Below are positions 25,751-34,461 of a stretch of DNA of 49,630 nucleotides, in pieces. Below the pieces are notes generated by a model that was not told where the DNA came from, did no database searches, and was given only the letters and a program-made list of their open reading frames with translations. The stretch lies in the NCBI GenBank assembly GCA_964395765.1, contig CAYNCU010000003.1:1-49630 (forward strand), written 5' to 3'. This DNA comes from DATDPY01 sp964395765 (GTDB lineage Bacteria > Bacteroidota > Bacteroidia > Cytophagales > Cyclobacteriaceae). The first letter of the stretch is position 1; every line of letters starts with the position of its first letter. A program made the translations under genes and the position numbers.

Positions 25751-26485
25751 ATGAAAAAAATACTACTTTCATTGTTATTCACAGGGGCTTTTATAACCTT
25801 AAAGGCCCAGCAACAGGTTCCTGATGGATTTGTTTCCATGTTTAATGGCAAGGATCTTTCAGACTGGAAAATACCGGATGGTGACAATGGGCACTGGAAA
25901 GTGCTGAATGGCGTAATCGATTATGACGCTCAAAGCGAGGCGAAAGGCGATAAGAGCTTATGGACAGAAAAAAAATATAAGGATTTTGTCTTGTACGTTG
26001 ATTTCAGGATAAAAGATACCCCATGGAAAAATCCTGATGTTCCCATCATACTGCCTTCAGGCCTTCATAAAAAGGATGCCCAGGGCAAGGAAATCCATAT
26101 TGTCGTACCCGATTCGGATTCGGGAATTCTCATGCGTGGTAGTAGTAAACTTCAGGCCAACATCTGGTGCTGGCCTATTGGCTGCGGCGAAGTTTACGGT
26201 TACCGGATGGATGAGAACATGCCGCCGGCCGTCCGGGCTTCTGTGACTCCCAAAATGAATGCCGATCATAACATAGGGGATTGGAACACCTTTAAGATCA
26301 CCCTGCAAAAGGATTTCCTGACCGTAGAGCTGAACGGGAAAACAGTGATCGAAAATGCCTACCTACCCGGACTTCCGGCTGACGGCCCTATCGGCTTACA
26401 GCATCACGGGGAAATGAAAGACGGTCAATGGGTGAGCCCGCCGGCACTGGTGCAGTTCAGGAATATTTATATAAAGGAATTATAA
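25751..26485 (+). CDS. Secreted DUF1080 (3-keto-disaccharide hydrolase-like) protein
   Basis: This 244-aa protein has a signal peptide (to about residue 19) and then the DUF1080 domain, a concanavalin-like jelly-roll. Family marks are GFVSMFNGKDLSDWKI near the start, DFVLYVDFRIKD, SDSGILMRG and the late WNTFKITLQKDFLTVELNGKTV segment followed by GPIGLQHHG. Members bind or cleave keto-sugars or glycosides outside the cell. No single catalytic acid can be assigned from sequence. It diverges from araA, which fits a carbohydrate context. Confidence 0.88.
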   Translation: MKKILLSLLFTGAFITLKAQQQVPDGFVSMFNGKDLSDWKIPDGDNGHWKVLNGVIDYDAQSEAKGDKSLWTEKKYKDFVLYVDFRIKDTPWKNPDVPIILPSGLHKKDAQGKEIHIVVPDSDSGILMRGSSKLQANIWCWPIGCGEVYGYRMDENMPPAVRASVTPKMNADHNIGDWNTFKITLQKDFLTVELNGKTVIENAYLPGLPADGPIGLQHHGEMKDGQWVSPPALVQFRNIYIKEL

Positions 26486-26506
26486 AAAATAATTGGACCG
26501 GGGATC

Positions 26507-26525
26507 AAAGGTGCCCTTTATTTTT
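26507..26525 (+). terminator. Weak intrinsic terminator after the DUF1080 gene
   Basis: AAAGG (26507-26511) and CCTTT (26515-26519) form a 5-bp stem with a TGC loop followed by ATTTTT. It lies 22 bases after the DUF1080 stop and overlaps the end of the convergent gene. The stem is short, so the call is tentative. Confidence 0.35.
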
Positions 26526-27243
26526 GCAATGTGGCATCCTCCATGATAACATCATAATAATAACCTGCTCCAAAGTCTTTATCCAGGGAAATTTTCCCTT
26601 CAAAAACGACCACGTCCCCTATTTTTACGGGATCCTGGGAAGTAATAGCGAGATCGTATTTATTGCCGGCTTCCGAACCATCCTGGATATGAATCCAGTT
26701 TTTCCCCATGATCATGGGGTTATATTTCATGACGATGCCACGGATCTTTACCGTTTTCCCGCCGTAAAGTTCTTTATTTGAATATAAGTCGGCAATGGTA
26801 ACCCCACCTTCTACAGGTTTTACGTTAACATCTTTTTTATCAGGGGAGGTGGAATGACTGGTTCCCGGCATAGTCGCCGGCGGGTTATCGGCCGTTATGG
26901 GCTGATCGGTCAGATCCTGTACCAGAACGATAAAAGGAAAGGTTCGGTTCAACTCCTTGCTGCTGAAATTTTTCATCGGCACCCCTTCCGACCAATAATA
27001 GGTATTGCCCTTATTGATGACAGATTTATTAACCGCAAGCCAGTAATCCTGGCCTTGTTCGCTTACCTGCACGTAAGTATAATTTGATGCCTGTATAACT
27101 TTTTCCGCTTTTACCTGGTGCGAATTAACGGCCATGTCTATGTTCCTGTTACTCCGTTTCGGGAAACAGGAAATCAGGAGAAAAAGGATACCAGCAAAAT
27201 ATAAACTCGATTTTCCGGTGTAATTCATCGTTTTTAAATTCAT
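26518..27243 (-). CDS. NrfJ-like lipoprotein with two beta-barrel/OB-type domains
   Basis: This 241-aa protein has a lipobox LLISC (C26). An N-terminal domain contains VIQASNYTYVQVSEQGQDYWLAVNK, the pattern of NrfJ-like proteins, and a C-terminal OB-fold contains GKTVKIRGIVMKYNP, WIHIQDGS, IGDVVVFEGKISLD and the YYYDVIMEDA closing strand. The two parts are joined by a Pro/Ser/Thr-rich linker. NrfJ-type proteins accompany periplasmic heme or copper redox systems in other bacteria, but no such gene lies next to it. A TGAT-N4-ATCA box is present 47-60 bases upstream. Confidence 0.75.
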   Translation of the reverse strand: MNLKTMNYTGKSSLYFAGILFLLISCFPKRSNRNIDMAVNSHQVKAEKVIQASNYTYVQVSEQGQDYWLAVNKSVINKGNTYYWSEGVPMKNFSSKELNRTFPFIVLVQDLTDQPITADNPPATMPGTSHSTSPDKKDVNVKPVEGGVTIADLYSNKELYGGKTVKIRGIVMKYNPMIMGKNWIHIQDGSEAGNKYDLAITSQDPVKIGDVVVFEGKISLDKDFGAGYYYDVIMEDATLQK

Positions 27244-27289
27244 TATTTATTTAAAGGCTTAAATTTAGGACGAAATCTCTGAAGTATAT

Positions 27290-27303
27290 ATGATTTATAT
27301 CAA
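27290..27303. promoter_or_regulatory. FNR/CRP-type box, second copy
   Basis: ATGATTTATATCAA has half-sites ATGAT and ATCAA around TTAT, one mismatch from TTGAT-N4-ATCAA. It lies between the divergent NrfJ-like gene (start 27243) and the small lipoprotein gene (start 27371), and centres about 48 bases before the plus-strand start predicted from 27331. Confidence 0.45.
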
Positions 27304-27306
27304 TCG

Positions 27307-27338
27307 TTGATTCAAATTGAATTTTGTAATTATTTTTG
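27307..27338 (+). promoter_or_regulatory. Bacteroidota-type promoter (TTG-N21-TAnnTTTG)
   Basis: TTG at 27307-27309 and TATTTTTG at 27331-27338 match the -33/-7 consensus with a 21-base spacer. Transcription would begin near 27345, 26 bases before the GTG start at 27371. Confidence 0.45.
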
Positions 27339-27370
27339 AGATCTGATAAAATCATACAACAAAAGAAGGC

Positions 27371-27802
27371 GTGAAGAAAAAAAATCCAGGGGTAAGGATA
27401 AAGAAAATCGTGTTGCATGCCATCGTTATATTTTTATTCATTTCCCTTATCCAGTCATGCACGAAAAATAATGGTACCACTCCCTATATTCAGTTTAAAA
27501 CCGGTCATGGTTATATTTCAAAAGATGCAACCGTTGCAATCGATTCTGTCCTGGCCATTGGGATCAATGCTCAGAAAAGGGGGGCAGAGCTGAATACTTA
27601 TGATGTCTCCGTAGCTTTTGACGGTAACAGTATGCCGCATTTACTCCAGGACTACCAATTGGTATCAGCCCAGCGGCTGAATTATGATAAGGATGTTAAT
27701 GTCAGGGTACGGGACCATGTTGGCACGGAAAAATATTTTTTTACGATAACGGATGCAGACGGGAATGCCGCCCAGTTGTCGCTTACCATAACCGTTAAAT
27801 AA
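27371..27802 (+). CDS. Small lipoprotein, Ig-like, unknown function
   Basis: This 143-aa protein starts with GTG at 27371 and has a lipobox at C30 (LIQSC). A single domain of about 100 residues follows with beta-strand periodicity (VAIDSVLAIGINAQKRGAEL, KYFFTITDADGNAAQLSLTI), compatible with an immunoglobulin-like fold. The end fits a surface or periplasmic lipoprotein. There is no enzyme motif. It diverges from the NrfJ-like gene and shares a control region with it. Confidence 0.65.
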   Translation: MKKKNPGVRIKKIVLHAIVIFLFISLIQSCTKNNGTTPYIQFKTGHGYISKDATVAIDSVLAIGINAQKRGAELNTYDVSVAFDGNSMPHLLQDYQLVSAQRLNYDKDVNVRVRDHVGTEKYFFTITDADGNAAQLSLTITVK

Positions 27803-27842
27803 TATTTATTATTCAGCCTTCTGGTATATTAATTTCCGGGTA

Positions 27843-29483
27843 TCAAATATTCTGATATTGCTCAAGCGTGGAAATATATTGATCCAATTCTTCTCCACCG
27901 GACCGGTCAGCCCTGAGGCTGTTTTCCAGTGTATGAATTTCTTTCATCATTTGGCCTAATACTTCTTCCCTTATATCAACAATACGTTGATTAATTTTTG
28001 CAGTAAGATCGGAAGTAAGACGTTGTATATTTTTATCGATTTCTCCGGGAATTTGACGTTTAAAATAATTCCTGAAATATTTCCTGAAAATTTTCATGGG
28101 GATCAGGAACCATAAAAGGTCAATATGAGAATCAAATGCCCGGCTTATGTTTATATCCGGAACAATCGTAAAATCATTAATTGTGATTGACGGGGCATCC
28201 TCCTGCGACATTCCCAAAGATTCATAAAGTTTATTGAATAATTTATTTCTGAAAGATCGGGTAAAATTCAATAAATGATCGCCTGCCTTTTTAACGGGGT
28301 CTGAAATAATTTCGGGGTTATTGATTAACACGGTTTGCAATTGAGCTTTAAGCCAATCATTTAAGAATGCTTCATATTTTCTTGAAATTTTATATAGGTT
28401 CCCCTGACATGAATCATAGAATTTCAAAAATTCACTTTCAGTAGTTCGTGTTAAGGGCCCGGCGAATTTTTCCAGGGACTTGAAAATATCATCCCTGTTC
28501 CGGTTAATGTACATTTGCGAAACCAGCATTAATTCCTTATAAATAAACTGAACATTCCCGGCTTCCCTCGTAATGTAGTCAAGTAATATTTTTCTTTCCG
28601 ATTCCGATTTTAACAGGGCATTCCGGGCAATATTAAGGTAACCCAGACTTTGCTTTACCAGCGTGAAAAATTTTCTTTTAAAGCTTGATCGGAGTTCATG
28701 CCCGGTATTCCGGTTTATTACGTTCAGCACCTCCGAAAGGAATTTTCTCCTGAAAGTTTCGGTTTCCGAAACTGAAGAATATTCAAAAATTTCGAGCGCT
28801 TCATTAAATTGATTTTCAACGGAAGAAGATATGAATTCCCGGATCTCCTTTACCTGGGCTTTATCAAACAGGTCTGTTTTGGTGATCACTAAAATTATCC
28901 GGCTGCAATATTTTCGTATATCGGCCAGAATTTCGAGGTCGTTTCCTGCCAGGGGCCGGTCGGCGCTTACTACGTAAACGGCCAGCCCGGCGGATGGCAT
29001 CCAGTTTTGCGAAGTCTCGGAGTTATGCCGGTATAAACTTCCAATTCCGGGAGTATCGATTAACCGGAGATTTGTGTATTCCATTAAAAGAGGAGATTCA
29101 ATAATTACCTGCTCGACATTCTTTGAATTCCCGGGATTAAGCTTTTCAGTTATATATTGTTCCAGTTCAACGGAGAGAATATTAAACGCTCTCTTGTCTT
29201 TTGTCCTGATGGTGATTTTTTCTGTCTCACCATAGTGAAGGCAGGTGATAACGGAAGTAAGGGGCAGGATCCCTACGGGGAGAAGCGGTTTATCCAACAG
29301 GGAATTCAGCAAACTGCTTTTTCCCGCATTGAATTGACCAAATACCGCTACATCCACATAGGATGGGTTTTCTACAAGAGTGGAGGCAGCTTGAAAAAGG
29401 CCGGTTAGCGCCTCAAAATGATACTTATCAATGATTACCGAAAGGCTGGACAGAGCCTCCCGGTAATCATCATTTTCAAACAT
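27843..29483 (-). CDS. Dynamin-like GTPase
   Basis: This 546-aa large GTPase has G1 GQFNAGKS (49-56), a G2 Thr in PLTSVIT (T76), G3 DTPG (143-146) and G4 TKTD (201-204). The remaining 320 residues are mostly helical with coiled-coil character, and a hydrophobic/basic patch (IDLLWFLIPMKIFRKYF) near 440-460 may serve as a membrane paddle. Bacterial dynamin-like proteins remodel or protect membranes. It ends with a short acidic helix. Only one such gene is present, unlike tandem systems. It is followed at 12 bases upstream by enolase on the same strand, so the two may share a transcript. Confidence 0.85.
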   Translation of the reverse strand: MFENDDYREALSSLSVIIDKYHFEALTGLFQAASTLVENPSYVDVAVFGQFNAGKSSLLNSLLDKPLLPVGILPLTSVITCLHYGETEKITIRTKDKRAFNILSVELEQYITEKLNPGNSKNVEQVIIESPLLMEYTNLRLIDTPGIGSLYRHNSETSQNWMPSAGLAVYVVSADRPLAGNDLEILADIRKYCSRIILVITKTDLFDKAQVKEIREFISSSVENQFNEALEIFEYSSVSETETFRRKFLSEVLNVINRNTGHELRSSFKRKFFTLVKQSLGYLNIARNALLKSESERKILLDYITREAGNVQFIYKELMLVSQMYINRNRDDIFKSLEKFAGPLTRTTESEFLKFYDSCQGNLYKISRKYEAFLNDWLKAQLQTVLINNPEIISDPVKKAGDHLLNFTRSFRNKLFNKLYESLGMSQEDAPSITINDFTIVPDINISRAFDSHIDLLWFLIPMKIFRKYFRNYFKRQIPGEIDKNIQRLTSDLTAKINQRIVDIREEVLGQMMKEIHTLENSLRADRSGGEELDQYISTLEQYQNI

Positions 29484-29495
29484 GGAAAAGAAAAT

Positions 29496-30776
29496 CTATT
29501 GGTTCTTGAATGCCTTCTTTCCGGCAAACTTTGCCTTTTTACCCAACTGCTTTTCAATCCGCATCAACTGGTTGAATTTTTCGATACGTTCACCCCTGCA
29601 CCCGCTTCCGGTCTTAAGATGACCCGCATTCACGGCCACGGTCAAATCCGCAATAAAACTATCAGGGGTTTCTCCGCTTCTGTGGGATACAAATGAATTG
29701 TATTTATTCTTAGTAGCGAGTTTAATGGTCTCCAGCGTTTCCGTCACGGTACCGATTTGATTAAGTTTTATCAAAATGGAATTACCTACTTTTCTTTTAA
29801 TTCCCTCGGCAAGGATCTTCTTGTTCGTACAGAAAATATCATCTCCTACAAGTTCAATTTTCTTGCCTATAGTTTTAGTGAGGTTTGCCCATCCATCCCA
29901 GTCATTTTCAGCCAAGCCGTCTTCTAACAATACGATAGGATATTGTTTTATCCAGCTTTCCCAAAGCATAATCATTTCATCACTCGAAATTAATTTCTGT
30001 GTGCTTTTAAAAAATTTATATTTCCCGTCTTCCCAAAGTTCACTGGCCGCAGGATCCAGGCAAATGCTTATTTGACTACCCGGCTTATATCCGGCTTTGT
30101 TTATGGCTTCGAGAATTACCTCCACCGCTTCATCATTGGACTTTAGGTCCGGTGCGAAACCGCCTTCATCACCGATACCGGTGCTATATCCCTTTGATTT
30201 CAATATAGATTTTAAGGTATGGAAGACTTCTACCCCCATCCGTATGGATTCTGTAAAATTGGGAGCATTATGCGGAGCAATCATAAATTCCTGGAAATCA
30301 ACTGTATTATCGGCATGCTTTCCGCCGTTGATGATATTCATGCAGGGGACGGGCAACAGTGTCGATTTTGTACTTCCCAGGTACTGGTACAACGGTATTT
30401 TTTTACTCTGGGCGCAGGCACGGGCGAAAGCCATTGACACGGCAAGAATGGCATTGGCTCCCAACTTCGTTTTATTAGGCGTTCCGTCCAACTCGATCAT
30501 CCTGTAATCCAGGTCATGCTGATCTTTGATGCTCTGGCCTACCAGTTTTTTGGCGATTATTTTATTTACATTCGCAACCGCCTTCAATACACCTTTACCT
30601 CCATATCTTTTCTTATCATTATCCCTTAGTTCGCAGGCCTCCCTTTCGCCGGTGGAAGCTCCGCTGGGTACCATAGCTCTTGCACGGCTTTTATCGGCCA
30701 GTGTAAGATCTACCTCTACGGTGGGATTTCCTCTGGAATCAAGAATTTCAAGTGCTTCTATTTTTGCAATTTTCAT
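29496..30776 (-). CDS. eno: Enolase (phosphopyruvate hydratase)
   Basis: This 426-aa glycolytic enzyme interconverts 2-phosphoglycerate and phosphoenolpyruvate. Signatures include IEALEILDSRGNPTVEVD, SGASTGEREACELRD, the metal site region LLEDGLAENDWDGW, the catalytic-lysine segment SILIKLNQIGTVTETLE and SHRSGETPDSFIADLTV. Length and motifs are canonical. The gene precedes the dynamin-like GTPase by 12 bases. Confidence 0.98.
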   Translation of the reverse strand: MKIAKIEALEILDSRGNPTVEVDLTLADKSRARAMVPSGASTGEREACELRDNDKKRYGGKGVLKAVANVNKIIAKKLVGQSIKDQHDLDYRMIELDGTPNKTKLGANAILAVSMAFARACAQSKKIPLYQYLGSTKSTLLPVPCMNIINGGKHADNTVDFQEFMIAPHNAPNFTESIRMGVEVFHTLKSILKSKGYSTGIGDEGGFAPDLKSNDEAVEVILEAINKAGYKPGSQISICLDPAASELWEDGKYKFFKSTQKLISSDEMIMLWESWIKQYPIVLLEDGLAENDWDGWANLTKTIGKKIELVGDDIFCTNKKILAEGIKRKVGNSILIKLNQIGTVTETLETIKLATKNKYNSFVSHRSGETPDSFIADLTVAVNAGHLKTGSGCRGERIEKFNQLMRIEKQLGKKAKFAGKKAFKNQ

Positions 30777-30907
30777 GTTTTTAAAATTTAATTATGAATT
30801 AAAAAAAATCAGCTTCAATTTGACGGTCAAAATTAATCCAATACCAGCCATTTTGCTTAAAACCAGGTAAATAAATCGGGTAAAACTTCCATTCGTCCCG
30901 GATCTCC

Positions 30908-31309
30908 TCATAATTCTGAAACTATTTCCTGTAACTTTTCAATATCGGAATCAAATTCTGCCGAATATTCCTCCGGGAATTCCCCATATCCTTTCAGCTT
31001 GCCCGCAGTAGTATCACATAAAATCACCCACATGCTGGATTTCCTGGAGTTAATGATGCGCTGCATATTCAATTCCGAGGGCTTAAGGTCATATTTATCA
31101 AATAAATACCGGATCTGGCTTTTAATTTTCTTGATTATAGATTGTATATGAGAGATATCATTTTCATTTTCCTCATGGTTGATCCGTGTTAACAACAATC
31201 GCCGGGGGTTATTGATTTCTCTTTCTATTTCTTCTGCCATATTTTCAACCAGGCGGATGGCCGACGAAACGGACCGCCTGTGGTTGGCTTTCAGGTTGAT
31301 CTTGTCCAT
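30908..31309 (-). CDS. Conserved small helical protein, unknown function
   Basis: This 133-aa acidic and basic helical protein has no signal peptide or recognised motif. It contains RLLLTRINHEENENDI and a C-terminal strand-like segment MWVILCDTTAGKLKGYG followed by an acidic helix. The gene begins 3 bases after the HAD-protein gene, so the two are co-translated and probably work together. Enolase lies 131 bases further on. Confidence 0.7.
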   Translation of the reverse strand: MDKINLKANHRRSVSSAIRLVENMAEEIEREINNPRRLLLTRINHEENENDISHIQSIIKKIKSQIRYLFDKYDLKPSELNMQRIINSRKSSMWVILCDTTAGKLKGYGEFPEEYSAEFDSDIEKLQEIVSEL

Positions 31310-31312
31310 AAT

Positions 31313-31783
31313 TCAGTTTCTTAAGGTGGCTATTAAGCGTAAAGGCTCAATTAATAAATTCAGGGCATCATTTACCGACTTACAAATCACATCCGCATTT
31401 ACCAGCGATTCAGGGGATGCTCCCTCTTCCTGGATGACCGCAATTCCCAGGGCGGCACTTTTAAGCATGGAAGCATCGTTTCTCCCGTTCCCGATGGCTA
31501 CCACGTGACCTTTCCCCAGTTTTCTTATGAACTGATCTTTTTGTGATTGCTGATTATCCTTTTGCAGGATTATCGTCTGGCAATCCAAAAATTCCATATT
31601 TTGTGCGGCTTTTCCGAAGGTATCGGCTGTGATTACATAGAGGCTAAGATTATTTTTTAATTTCTTCAGTTTTTCTTTTACTCCCCTTATCAGTTCACCA
31701 TCAACCGCGAGGGTGCCATTATAATCAAGAACCAGGTGATTCAGTTCCAGAATTCCGAAACCTGGAATATCAATGGTTATCAT
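31313..31783 (-). CDS. HAD-superfamily protein (soluble P-type-ATPase-like)
   Basis: This 156-aa compact HAD protein has motif I as DYNGT (20-24), motif II VITAD, and motif IV GNGRNDASML, with no cap domain. Most HAD phosphatases have DxDGT; here the general acid/base Asp is Asn22, a form found in soluble P-type-ATPase-like HAD proteins. Phosphatase activity may be low, or the substrate unusual. It is the first gene of a two-gene unit with the 133-aa protein. Confidence 0.8.
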   Translation of the reverse strand: MITIDIPGFGILELNHLVLDYNGTLAVDGELIRGVKEKLKKLKNNLSLYVITADTFGKAAQNMEFLDCQTIILQKDNQQSQKDQFIRKLGKGHVVAIGNGRNDASMLKSAALGIAVIQEEGASPESLVNADVICKSVNDALNLLIEPLRLIATLRN

Positions 31784-32148
31784 TTATTTAAAAGCTTTTG
31801 GCGTAAATCTAAGCCCAATTCCAGGAATACAGGAAGACGGTTTCTTCCGCGATAACGGCAACGACCCGGCAGGAAGATAATAATAATGGGTTTAAAATTA
31901 TTTCTCATTTAGGCGACTGTTCTGTATTTCCGTTAAAAATCATTTACAGTGAAGGAGTTATCAGTCGCTTCGGGACGGTTAAAGGCTAACTCCATAGCCA
32001 TGTCAAAAATACCGAATTTTCCACATTATCAATTTCATCCGCGCGAAATTTCTTTTAAAGGAATTTTATATTTACTTCGGCATTGGATTCTGTACTTACA
32101 ATCCGGATTCCGCTGAAAGTGGTTGACCCAAAAGTAAAATAAATAATT
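31784..32148. other. Non-coding divergent region before the glycerol operon
   Basis: No gene is visible. The stretch contains an inverted repeat GGAGTTA/TAACTCC (31954-31960 and 31987-31993) and a 10-bp palindrome AATCCGGATT (32100-32109) about 40 bases before the aquaglyceroporin ATG, a possible operator for the glycerol genes. No clear -33/-7 pair was found. Confidence 0.35.
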
Positions 32149-32946
32149 ATGACTGAATACCTGGGAGAATTCATTGGCACCATGCTGCTGATCATGATCG
32201 GCAGCGGAGTAGTAGCGGGCTCTTTGTTAAAAGGATCCAAATCGGAAAACAGCGGATGGTTAATCATCTGCCTCGCCTGGGGTATGGGAGTGACATTTGC
32301 CGTTTATGCGGTTGGCAATATCAGCGGAGCGCATTTGAATTGGGCGGTTACCCTGGGCCTGGCCATCGCAGGAGAATTCCCCTGGGCCAAAGTGCCGGGA
32401 TATATGATCGCCCAGTTACTGGGAGCTTTTACCGGTTCCGTGATTGTCTGGCTGCACTACGGTCCTCATTGGGCTAAGACCGAGGATAAAAATCTAAAAC
32501 TGGCGATTTTCAGTACAATCCCGGCCATCCGGAATTATCCTTTTAACCTGATCAGTGAAATCGTAGGCACCTTCGTTCTTTTATTCGGTCTTGAATTTCT
32601 GGGCGCTAATAAATTCTCCGACGGATTAAATCCCCTGGTCATCGGGGGACTAATCTCAACAATAGGTTTTTCACTCGGCGGAACCACAGGCTTTGCCATT
32701 AATCCTGCCAGGGACCTCGGGCCCCGGATCGCACACTTCCTGTTACCTATTCCGGGGAAAGGAAAATCGGACTGGGCTTATTCCTGGGTACCCGTTTTAG
32801 GACCTGTTATCGGGGGAATGGCGGGCTCGCTCACTTATAAAGCTATTTACAAAGGTGATATAAATCCTTTCCTTTGGTTACTTACAGCGATTATCCTTGT
32901 AATTGCAATATATGCCTATTCCAGAAAATCTAAACTGACCGTATAA
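32149..32946 (+). CDS. glpF: Aquaglyceroporin (GlpF-type MIP channel)
   Basis: This 265-aa inner-membrane channel has the six-helix MIP fold and should let glycerol enter by diffusion. The second pore motif is intact: NPARDLGPR (185-193), with the Asp typical of glycerol channels. The first pore motif is NWA (64-66, in SGAHLNWAVTLG) instead of NPA, through a clear TGG codon, so the pore entry helix is altered. It is 10 bases before glpK, in a glpF-glpK-glpD order. Confidence 0.92.
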   Translation: MTEYLGEFIGTMLLIMIGSGVVAGSLLKGSKSENSGWLIICLAWGMGVTFAVYAVGNISGAHLNWAVTLGLAIAGEFPWAKVPGYMIAQLLGAFTGSVIVWLHYGPHWAKTEDKNLKLAIFSTIPAIRNYPFNLISEIVGTFVLLFGLEFLGANKFSDGLNPLVIGGLISTIGFSLGGTTGFAINPARDLGPRIAHFLLPIPGKGKSDWAYSWVPVLGPVIGGMAGSLTYKAIYKGDINPFLWLLTAIILVIAIYAYSRKSKLTV

Positions 32947-32956
32947 TTTACATCTT

Positions 32957-34438
32957 ATGAAATACATCATTGCATTAGACCAGGGCACAACATCTTCCAG
33001 GGCGCTTCTATTCGACCAAAAAGGGGCCATCGTGAATGTGGCACAAAAGGAATTCACGCAGATATTCCCCAAGCCCGGCTGGGTGGAACACGATCCTGAA
33101 GAAATCTGGAAGAGCCAGCAGGAAGTAATGCATGAGGTGGTAAAAAAGTCAAGGATAAAGATCCGGGATATTGCCGCTATTGGAATTACCAACCAACGCG
33201 AAACGGCTATCCTTTGGGACCGGAAAACCGGGGAGCCGGTGTATAATGCTATTGTATGGCAGGATAAAAGGACTGCTGATATCTGTGAACAGATGAAATC
33301 CGCGGGGCTGGAAAAACATGTCCGGAAAAATACCGGCCTGGTTATCGATTCGTATTTTTCTGCCACCAAGATTGCCTGGATACTCAGGAATGTTCCTAAA
33401 GTAAGGGAAAAGGCAAGGAAAGGGGGAATTTGTTTTGGAACTGTGGATTCGTGGCTGATCTGGAAATTAACCGGGGGTAAAGCACATGTTACCGATTATT
33501 CCAATGCTTCCCGCACCCTCTTGTACAATATTAATTCATTGAGGTGGGACAGGAAATTATTAAAATCACTGGACATCCCGTATTCGGTTCTACCGAAAGT
33601 ATTGCCTTCCTCCGCTCATTTCGGTGACCTGGTTTGGGATAATCATATTATCCCGATCGGCGGCGTGTTGGGCGACCAGCAGGCTGCCCTGTTCGGCCAG
33701 GCATGTTATGAAGTGGGTTCGGCAAAAAATACCTATGGAACCGGTTGCTTCGTACTTATGAATACCGGCAAAAAGATCTTTCATTCCAAATCCGGACTGG
33801 TAACTACCATTGCCTGGGGCCTGGATAATAAAATATTTTATGCGCTCGAGGGAAGTATTTTCATTGCCGGGGCGGCGATTCAATGGTTACGCGACGGGTT
33901 AAAGCTGCTGGATCATGCCTCCGATTCGGAATATTTTGCCGAAAAGGCCAAAAATCATGATGAAGTTTATGTTGTTCCCGCCTTCGCAGGGATGGGAGCT
34001 CCGTACTGGGATATGTATGCCCGCGGCGCAATATTCGGACTTACCCGGGATACGGATAAAAACCAGGTGGTTAAAGCTACGTTACAGTCACTGGCATACC
34101 AGACCAGAGATGTAATTGAAGCTATGGAAAAGGATTCCGGGGTTCACCTGAAAATTCTTAAAGTGGACGGTGGTGCGGCAGCCAACAATTACCTCATGCA
34201 GTTCCAGGCGGATATCCTGGCAACTGCCGTTGAACGACCCAGGATTATTGAATCTACCGCCCTGGGCGCCGCTTCCATGGCAGGTATATACACTGGATTG
34301 TGGAAAATGGAACAAATTAAAAAACTGCGGAAAATAAACAGAACCTTCCTCCCTTCCGTAAATAAAAAGGTTAGGGACAAGTTATATGAAGGGTGGAAAA
34401 AGGCCGTGAGCAGGACCATAGGCTGGTTGAAGGAATAA
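32957..34438 (+). CDS. glpK: Glycerol kinase
   Basis: This 493-aa FGGY-family kinase phosphorylates glycerol to sn-glycerol-3-phosphate with ATP. It opens with ALDQGTTSSRALLFD and has PGWVEHDPEEIW, GITNQRETAILWDR, AIVWQDKRT and GDQQAALFGQACYEVGSAKNTYGTG, all typical. Length is normal. It traps glycerol brought in by the upstream channel and supplies the dehydrogenase encoded next. Confidence 0.97.
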   Translation: MKYIIALDQGTTSSRALLFDQKGAIVNVAQKEFTQIFPKPGWVEHDPEEIWKSQQEVMHEVVKKSRIKIRDIAAIGITNQRETAILWDRKTGEPVYNAIVWQDKRTADICEQMKSAGLEKHVRKNTGLVIDSYFSATKIAWILRNVPKVREKARKGGICFGTVDSWLIWKLTGGKAHVTDYSNASRTLLYNINSLRWDRKLLKSLDIPYSVLPKVLPSSAHFGDLVWDNHIIPIGGVLGDQQAALFGQACYEVGSAKNTYGTGCFVLMNTGKKIFHSKSGLVTTIAWGLDNKIFYALEGSIFIAGAAIQWLRDGLKLLDHASDSEYFAEKAKNHDEVYVVPAFAGMGAPYWDMYARGAIFGLTRDTDKNQVVKATLQSLAYQTRDVIEAMEKDSGVHLKILKVDGGAAANNYLMQFQADILATAVERPRIIESTALGAASMAGIYTGLWKMEQIKKLRKINRTFLPSVNKKVRDKLYEGWKKAVSRTIGWLKE

Positions 34439-34461
34439 GGTTTTCGAAGTTTCAGATATCA

